Positions 38,201 to 47,200 of a stretch of 64,000 bases of DNA are shown here, piece after piece. Origin of the DNA: Anisus vortex (Eukaryota; Mollusca; Gastropoda; Planorbidae); assembly GCA_949126835.1 (NCBI GenBank), contig OX421506.1, positions 18,358,447 to 18,422,446 of the forward strand, given 5' to 3'. The translations under genes were made by a program, and so were the position numbers. Within the stretch, counting starts at the first letter, position 1. Every line of letters begins with the position of its first letter. A model generated the notes under the pieces. That model ran no database searches. It saw only the letters and a list, made by a program, of their open reading frames with translations, and was not told where the DNA came from.

Positions 38201-41200
38201 CTTAAAATTAAAGGTTATTACTACTCTATATATTATTATAATTTCCAGCAATATTCTTTCAGTTAAAATTATTTTTTTATACCTGTTGCTATTAAGCTTT
38301 AGTGCTTCCTCATTAATTCTGTAATAATTAAGTATTAGTATAGTAGACTCTAGACAAACACATATGTTGGGGGGGGGGGGGGGGGGGGGGAAATGATTTT
38401 TAAGGACTCTTTGCCAATAAGTCAATTAAATGACAATGTGAAGAGTTTGTAGCACTAGATTTAAAATTTAATAGTTTTTTATTTGTCACTGAATACTTCT
38501 CAAATGTTCAGATGAAAAGTATTTTTTAACAATAACTCAATATATTTTTAAGTGACTTGCTTTATGGAAAGTGTGAAAATGAAAGGCAGTATATTCATTA
38601 AACATTGTGACGAAAGTTTACAAATAGTTTTGATATTTTTATATTTTAGTGTATCTCCCTAGCCATAATGGCTATAATAATTACATGTACTACCATACTG
38701 AATCATATCTGTCAGTAGTTTAAATGGCCAAAGAAAGTGTAGGGCCTATATCTAAGTTAATTTTGTTTGTGAATCAAAGAGTTATTAAGTAGTGAACCTG
38801 TCAAATTGTCGTGTGTAACAAGATTTAATAATAATTTCATATGTGTAGGCCTCATGTATTTTAATTTATTAACAAATTGCTAACTAGAGTGCAGTTAAAT
38901 AACAACATTGAGTATAGATGACTTAAAAATATGAAAAGAACAATTTTAATATTATTAATATGTATTTTATTTAATTACTTCTAAATTGTAACTTATACTT
39001 ATAGATAATAAAATACAAAAGGTTTTGAATGAAGATGTGTATAAATGGCAATGATTGAATGAAATTGAAAGCAGTTAAAACCAGTTAGCTACGGTTCAGT
39101 TAGTTTTGTATCTTCCACTCTCATAGTGAAAAAATTATTTCGACATTTAATATTTTTTCTGAATTATTTTAAATTCAATTTTTTTTGTTCTCTATTTTGT
39201 TCCTTTTTTTCCTCCATACTTTGCCTTCCTTTCTGGTACTGAAAACTATTTGAACTAAATTATATTTAAACATGTTTTTTTTGTTTTAATTATAGCTTCA
39301 TTGTCAGTTTGCGCTTTTGTCGGTGTGCGCTTATATAGCCGTTCGCATTTGTCACTGTGGGCGATTGTCGGTGTCCGCATTTGTCGGTGTGCGCCATTGT
39401 TTGTGTGCGCAACTATCGGTGTTCGCGTTTGTCCTGTGCGCATTTGTGTCATTGCGGAATTGTCTGTGCGCGTTTGTCGTGTGCGCAATTGTCTTGTGCG
39501 CATATGTCTGGTCACCGTTTTTATTAGAGTATAATGTTAGTGCTCTAATTATTTATACCTATTTAAGTTTTAATTAGACTTCATTAGCTTTTGGTTGTCA
39601 CAAGAATTATATAACTATAACTTATAATTTTTACAGTAAGCTTGATGTGGATTTAAATTATTTTTTTTAGTTTCTTGGTCAATTCTCATATTTGATGTTG
39701 TTTTTATAGCTACAATTTAGAATTAGAATTATTAATCATATTAGATTTCACTTTAAGTAAATGTCTAAACACGTTTGATTATAGCTAGTATCTTCTTTTA
39801 TGTCATTTCAATCGGGCCATGATACAGAAAGGGTTAAGATCTATTTCTTTTTAAATCTTATCAGTTCTACCTCTTTACCCTTAAGGTGGGTTGTTATTTT
39901 TACATTTTTATTTGATTTAACATGAAATTCTAAAAATGATTTTTTTTATTCTTGTTTATTTATTAAATAGTGTTTTGTGACCTTCCTACAACCTAAGGTG
40001 TTAAGTCTACTAGTCATGTTTGATTAGCACAATCTAATGTTTGAAAGCTTTAATTTACTTACCACTGGAGAGATTGCTCTTGGAGATAGTGGCGGGGTGC
40101 TCTGAGTGGAGCCGTAGGACCGCGGCAGAATGTGCTCCACCTCGCGATTCCTGTCATACAGCGTGTCACTCTGCTGTCTCTGAAGGGGCCGTGGCTGCTG
40201 CTGTTGGACAGTTTGCTGTTGCTGCTGCTGTTGCCAGTTACTGCTGCTGTTGGACCGAGTGCGCATGTACTCTTTGCTGCTGGTGCGGGCTGGTATCGGG
40301 GCCGGGGCCTGCTGTGGGGGCAGGGACCTCTGCATGGTCGGTGATGGAGGGGGCTTGTTGGACTTCTTGTCCCCATAACTGCGGGACTCCATGTACGAGG
40401 AGGTACTGTAAGCCGTGTTGTAGTGCTGTTCTTGCGGCCAAGCGGGATCTGACCGTTGTGGAGCTGCGTATGAAGGGGTCACCCTCTCAGGGGACATAGG
40501 CCCGTTTTGATATCCTGGCCTATTGTAAGAATCCATAACAGCCTGTAATATCAGAGAGTAGACATTAAAAAACATATTCATTTTAAACATTTCTCGGGCA
40601 ACATTATTTATTGCAAATCTGAATTTAATAATTAAAAAAAAATACTTAAGGGATGTTGTCAAAAGTGAAACTAATTTAATATATTGTAAAAAAAAAGTTA
40701 TTAAATTATAACTTTAACTTTTGTATTAAAATACTATTTTATAAACAAATCTTGGTCAAATAGCTCATTATGTAAATCTTGTTTGAAGAAATAATTCTTA
40801 ATGCGACCAAATACTCTACTATTTAAAATTCATAATAACTCCTACTCATACTTTATAATGTCAAAGTGAAAAAGAATGTTAAGCTTATGAGTAAAATAAA
40901 ATTGTATGTCATATTTGTATGAAATAGAAGCAAAGTTCTACATATGTCTGTATGTGTAGAGCATTCAACATGCAAGTAAAAATAGTCAAATACTGACAGA
41001 CTTTGTTTGTCATGAAAATAATAAAAGAAAATGTCAGCATATAATATTAAAAACAACATAATTAACTAAATGATAAAATGCTTGTCTACAATTCCAATCA
41101 CTACATTAAAGGCATGCATTAAAGTCTTAATTGCAATCACCACAAAAATAGACAAAATAAAGCGCATTGATAATGTTTGAATTTGTAAGAGACTACATAA

Positions 41201-44200
41201 GGTGTATTAAATGCATTAAATTCTAATTCGCAAAAATTTCCTAAATTATATTATGCGACTTCGAAATAGTCTAATGTGTAAGTCACTAAATTTGAAAGTT
41301 ACTACAATAAGTGTATGCAATTAATTCTAATCTATACATCACTGCCTGGGTGCCTGTAATTTTTCATAGGTGTATTCTTACTTGCTCAAAAGCATATTTG
41401 AAGACTGCTGATGGTATATTGACAAATAACGTACATTTAGACCAAATATAGCGAGTAAACATTATATATATATACATACACTATGTAATATATTGACCTA
41501 AAAAAATGAGGAATGTAGCGTTGGGTAATTTCCTAAACCCAGATTTGACTATAAAAACTTAGCCTTCTTTAAGATTTTCTTTTCATAGGTGTATTCTTAA
41601 TTTATCAAAAACATATTTTAAGACTGCTGATGGTATATTGACAAATAACGTACATTTAGACCAAATATAGCGAGTAAGCGTTATATATACATATATGCTA
41701 TATAATATATTGATCTAAAAAATGAGGAATGTAGCACCTATACCCAGATCAGACCATAAAAACTTAAGATTTCCTCTTTTTGCTGGCATTTTCAGTAATT
41801 TTAAAAACAAAAATATTGGATCATAAAAGGAGACAAATTTTTAACATTGTAATTTGGGTATCCAAATAATAATGTTAGGCCTTTGCCTAGAAATCAAAGG
41901 GACAAAACTTTATTGACCAATATACCTTTTAAAATTTTGCCTATCAAAAATATTAAAAAAATTGACCAACTTTTGTGTGTATTTATTTTCAATTGTACGC
42001 AACACCGTAGGCTTACTTAGGGTCTCAAAAGTAAACCAATGTGGCCAGATACAGACAGGTACCCAGGTACATGAATGCAATCGATTCTAAATTGTAAGTC
42101 ACTAAATTAAGTTGCAAGCAACGATGTGAAAAATGAAAATGCAACAAATAGAAAGAATGCAACATGTACAAATTAGACACAAAGTCCTAATGCTACAAAT
42201 TGTAAGGCTAATATCATAGAAATATTTAGAAAAAAGTTTGTTAGGTAGAAAAATAATGGAAACTTGTTATAAGTAAAAAGTTATAAATAAAAGTTCATAT
42301 AGAAATACGGAGAAATATAATACAGTTATAAGATTTGCAAATATAATAGTTGCTAAAATAATACTTTTTGCCAAAAAAATCTCAGAAATGAAATTTGATG
42401 CAAATGTTAATATGGAGGCAATAAAAGTATTTGTATGCCAGAGAAAAAAAGAGTCTACTCTCTAGTAATGTGTTGTGGCTAAAGTCTGAAGGCAGACAAA
42501 GTAAATCTCCCACAGCACATGCTGGAAAACAACGCCCACGTACCCGTTCCTCTTCATCGCTCTGCGTCCGTCGTGTGTAATATTTGTTCTGGGCAAACCT
42601 CAGCTCATTCACCAGCTTCTTCTCCTGCTCCGTCCTGCCAGAGGAATCGCGGCCCTCCTTAAAGTTTTTCAGCTTCTGCTGCTGCTGAGCCAGCCAGGAG
42701 TTTGTGTCGCCGTCCAGCGAGGAGTACGAGTGTGACGGTGGAGAGGTTGACGACTCGTAGTCAGTGCGGTAAGGAAGTCGAGAAGATGGGGGCGAGTGGA
42801 GCCCCTGTGTGTGCTGTGACTGGACAACCTCGTGTTCTACTAACTCTGACCTCTGAAGGACAAATTGTCAAATGTTTAAGTTGGCGGTGTTCTAGTTTTT
42901 TTTTTTCAGTTTTTTTTTTTTTTTGTGGAAAGTGCTAGAAAAATGACGTTGTCACTTGAAATTCCCCTTTAAACATATCATAGCACTAACCTAGTATTAT
43001 ATTTCCACCATTTCATGAAGTTTTGTAAGTGAATTAGCTTTATAGACTTTACTAAGTGGGATATTTTGTAATTAAAAATTACTCAAAAAATTATAGGAAT
43101 GACCAAGTGAGATGAGGTCCAAGGAAATTTTATCCTTATAATGTTATAGCCCTCGCGCCTTTGTTACAATTTTTTTAAATTAGCCAAACAATTGAATTAG
43201 TCTTTACCACTGAAAGCTAGAGCTAAGGTTTTAAAATAAACAACTGGCTAATCAAATGGACCATGCCTCACAGTTTGTCCATGCAAGTGTTTACTGGAAA
43301 ACCTAATGTTTCAGTTCCAAGAGATCTACTACATAAACATTAACCACATGTATCATTATTTATTATTCCTACGATTATTTGTTTCCTAGTTTTGTATGGG
43401 GCTAGGTATGTACTTTTTGGCACAGACAAGAAGGTGGTCATTATAATAAGCATATATGAATACATTAGAAGCTTATGGTTATATTAAGCGCATGCAAATT
43501 TATTCAGTGGGTCTATTTTATTAAAATTGGAAAAATAAGTATAACTTGGATTGATTGATTTATTCACCTTCTTTGAAAAAAACTTTAAAAAGTTCTTCAG
43601 TTTTTCATTTATTTTCTCAACTTCTTTTATTTTTAAAGGTCATTATTTTAAACATCCTTTAAGGATATGAAGTTTTGTTCAAACCGCAAGATGCAGTTCA
43701 AATAAAATGTTTTTTTTCCAGTTTTCATTAATAGGCTAAAGAAATATATAATTTTGTTTAGATAAGTCTCAATACTTAAAAGGATGTAGGTGAACCAATT
43801 ATGGACACAAAAAAAGACTTATAAGCCCATAAACAGGAACCACTGGAAAGCTATGTTTAAAATTTTATGTAAAAAAAAATAATAAATTTTGAAAGAGCAG
43901 ATAAAGAGCATTTGAATAAATCACCTTTTTAAATGGATTTAAGCTTAGATTATAATACCAAAAAAAAAACTAAATGTAAAATGCATAATTTCAAATGCTT
44001 CCCTTTATCTACTCTTAAACTTAATTTGATAAGTGAAATGATAAGTGATATGAGGAAATATATTTTTTTTTGGTAAGTGATGAGAATAAAATAGAGCCGT
44101 CACCAGTAGAGATTGAAAAGAATCAAACTTACTTGCTGTGAAACACCAGAGGTGTATGAAAATGCGTTGGTGGGGACACCTTTTGGATGATACTGGCTTG

Positions 44201-47200
44201 CCGGCTGCCTGGACGGGCTTGTGTCCAGCATCTGGGTTGGGTCGGCAGCGATGGTGTAGTGGTCCTTGACCTCTCCTTGGCCTGGTACCTTATAGGACAC
44301 CTCAGCACGCTGTATGAGTACCCGGTCAGGGTTCCTGTGGGCGTCTGTGCTGGAATAGGACGTGTACGTCCTGGTCGTGGTGGTGACAGTTTTGGCGCCG
44401 CTCATGGTGGGGCTGGTGGCTACGTTGGGGGTAAACGGCGCTGGCTGAGTTTGAAACGACCTCGGGGAGAGCTGCTGCTGCTGTGTGGGGGAAGCAAACG
44501 TCTGCTCGCTGAGCAGGTCGCTCAACAGCTCGTCAAGCTGCGTCCGCTCCTCTAATGTCTGAACGGTCTTTCTGCTCAGGCTACCGCTGCTAGGCTGGAT
44601 CTGGGAGTAGGTCGGGCTGATGACGTCACTACCGTTGTTGTTGATGTTGTTGGAGGTAACTGAGGTTGTGTAATGATGGTTAAAGCTGGTGTTGTGTCCT
44701 CCGAAGCCTGTGGAAATGTCGCAATGCTTTTAGTGAATAAACTTTCTATACTTTAACTAGAAAAGAAATCAAGGAAACGCAATAATTTGTACGTATGTCT
44801 TTTAAAAGACTTTTCATCTTATTTTCTTTTTAAACTGATTTAAATCTTTAACTATGAATACCTGACTGCAGAAAAAATGTATGTTATATTGCATAAAAAC
44901 TGTGACAAAAAATTAATGCAGACAGATTTTTAATTTAATGTTAAGGACTATATAGATATAATTAGAAAAAAAAACAAATGCGAAAATCCCATACAGCAAG
45001 TAAAATTATGAGTAATTTAATCAAACATGCTAGTAAAAAAAAACACACTCTACTAATGTCATTAAATATTATTTTAAAGGAGTGAAAAAAAAACAATGCA
45101 GAAATACATAAAATACTGTAATTTCTTCATGCTAAGGATTAAAAATGTCTATTTAATGAGTGTTATAATCTATGGGTTATATGTGATAGGTAGAATCAAA
45201 GTATCCTATAGCAAGTTAAATTTTTAAGCCAAAAGCTAGTCCCAGCTAACTACTTAAGCTAAAAATAAAACTAGTAAATAAGAAGTTAACAGAACTAGAA
45301 TGAATGTGAAAATATGTGCCTGAGAATCAGAAGGAGAAATAAATGATTTGAACTGATACTATCGAGTTTTAGTTTTTTAATTACCAGTTTGGTTCTTTAA
45401 AAAAAAATGTCAAACTAAATTTTTGAGATTGAAAAAAAATTAATGGTAGAATCTTTCTTATTATATAAGTTAAAGTTTTTAGAATAACTCTAAAACTATT
45501 TGTTTGTCAATTAGATGAATGATACTTTCTAGTTGTTGTTTTTTTGTACAATTTAATATCTTTAGATGAAATATGTGTACAGAAAATTGAGAACTAGAAG
45601 GAGGAAAATGTACTAATCTAATTAAATGCAAGTGTCACAATTCAAAGTTTTGCAGTTCAAGGTGGTTGTTTTTTTTAACAAAAACTAGAGCAAGCAATAG
45701 CTAGTGGAGCTTAGAAATGCAAAAATTCTATTTTAAACTCCTTAGATTTTTTTAATACATTGCACAGAAATACTTATATACTTTTTTTTTTAAGTTCTAT
45801 AAAAAAAAAAGGTTCTTTTAAGTATTAAGTAGTATTTTTCTCTTTCTGTTGTAAATTTGTATATGTCCACTGCTTTAATATTTATGAACTAAAGATTTTG
45901 TAGTATTGTAGATTGTTTCTTTAACTCATAAAAATTAATTCACAGATAATTATTCCATGCTTGACATTTGGAAACTACAATCATAAAGGGCTTTACTGTA
46001 AAATTTGAATGCCCAAAAAACTGGGTAATCTTTACCAAGGCAAGTGCTAGGTTCAATTATCTTGGATCAAAACACTAGTTATAATTTCTATAAATGTACA
46101 ATTCATTAGCTATCATGTTGAATTCATCTGTCAAGATTTGAGTCTAATCTTCAGCTTTAAAGTAAAATAATTATTGTAATTACTTATGATTATGGGAATA
46201 ATGGCTTGTAATATGAGAAGTTGTTTGTATTTTATTTTCATTGGATACCTAAATGGCCAGTATGTTAAAATTTAAAATGAATAATTTTTGTTTGTTTTTC
46301 TTTTCTAAATCTATGTATAGAAAGCTTGTGTTATTTATCCTCATTTAAACTCATCAAATATTGTCAATAAACCTAAAATCTATAGGTAACAATATTAATT
46401 TATCTTTTCTTATATTTATTTGTTACTGATTTGGATGAATTAGCTAAGTTATAAAATAGTTGGGAATGCAATTGTTTTTAAGCTACAGAAACATTGCAAT
46501 ATGTTTTTGACATTCAGAGCATGACATCTACAGGTCTGTACTAGAAAGAATGTGAATTACATTTGTGTATTGAGATCATGGGTTTGACATTTATACAATG
46601 CAAGGATTAAGACACCTAGGCTTCATCGTTCAATTTTTTTTGGGGGTTATCAACAAACTTTGACCCCACTGTTCTAATGTCACACTAACCAGAATTTAAA
46701 TTGGAAGAAACCGAGCCATTGGTTAAATGGGAGGGGCCAAAATTGTGATGAGCTGGATCAGCTGATGATGATGATGGTGGTGGTGGTGGTGATAGCGGTG
46801 ATGAGGCGGTGGGAGTGGCCCTCTTAGCGACAGTGGCGTACAGACTTCCGTCGGGCGCCTTGCTGTGGTCGATAGTGTGGATTCCGGCCTGGGTTTTATT
46901 GGCTGATGATATCCCGTTGGAATTGTAATCTACAGCTGCAATAGGAATCGTACATGAAGAGCAAAAACAAAGAAAACTAATTATATTAAGTTTTAAAAAA
47001 GACCACAAGCATAAACCAATATAAAAAAGTTATAAAATAGCGAGAAAAAACAAAGTCTGAGTGAAAGTTACAAGAAAAGAAATTAAAATAGACATAAAGT
47101 CCTCTAAAAATACTGAAGAAGAATAGATAGAATGCGTATACGATCAATTTAGGCCAATGTACAGAGAATTTAAAAAAAACTAATAAAGCACTACAAAGCA

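Larger units (their letters stand above)
37290..39516. mobile_element. Foldback/MULE-like DNA transposon, non-autonomous
   Basis: Two 209-bp inverted repeats (37290-37498, 39308-39516) bound a 1.8 kb AT-rich interior. The 9-bp word GTTTTTATT occurs immediately outside both ends (37281-37289 and 39517-39525), as a target site duplication. The repeats consist of short GC-rich sub-repeats (GACAAACGCGCACA and variants). Long subrepeat-built TIRs with 9-bp duplications are typical of foldback and Mutator-like elements. The interior has no transposase ORF. Confidence 0.85.
36802..40062 (-). other. Tensin intron 6
   Basis: 3.26 kb, of which 2.23 kb is the foldback-type element. Flanks are AT-rich with no exons. 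Confidence 0.75.

Noticed and set aside
40041..40499. 152-codon plus-strand frame
   Set aside because: Antisense shadow of GC-rich tensin exon 6; Ala/Cys-rich with no homology.
44187..44555. 122-codon plus-strand frame
   Set aside because: Antisense shadow of tensin exon 4.
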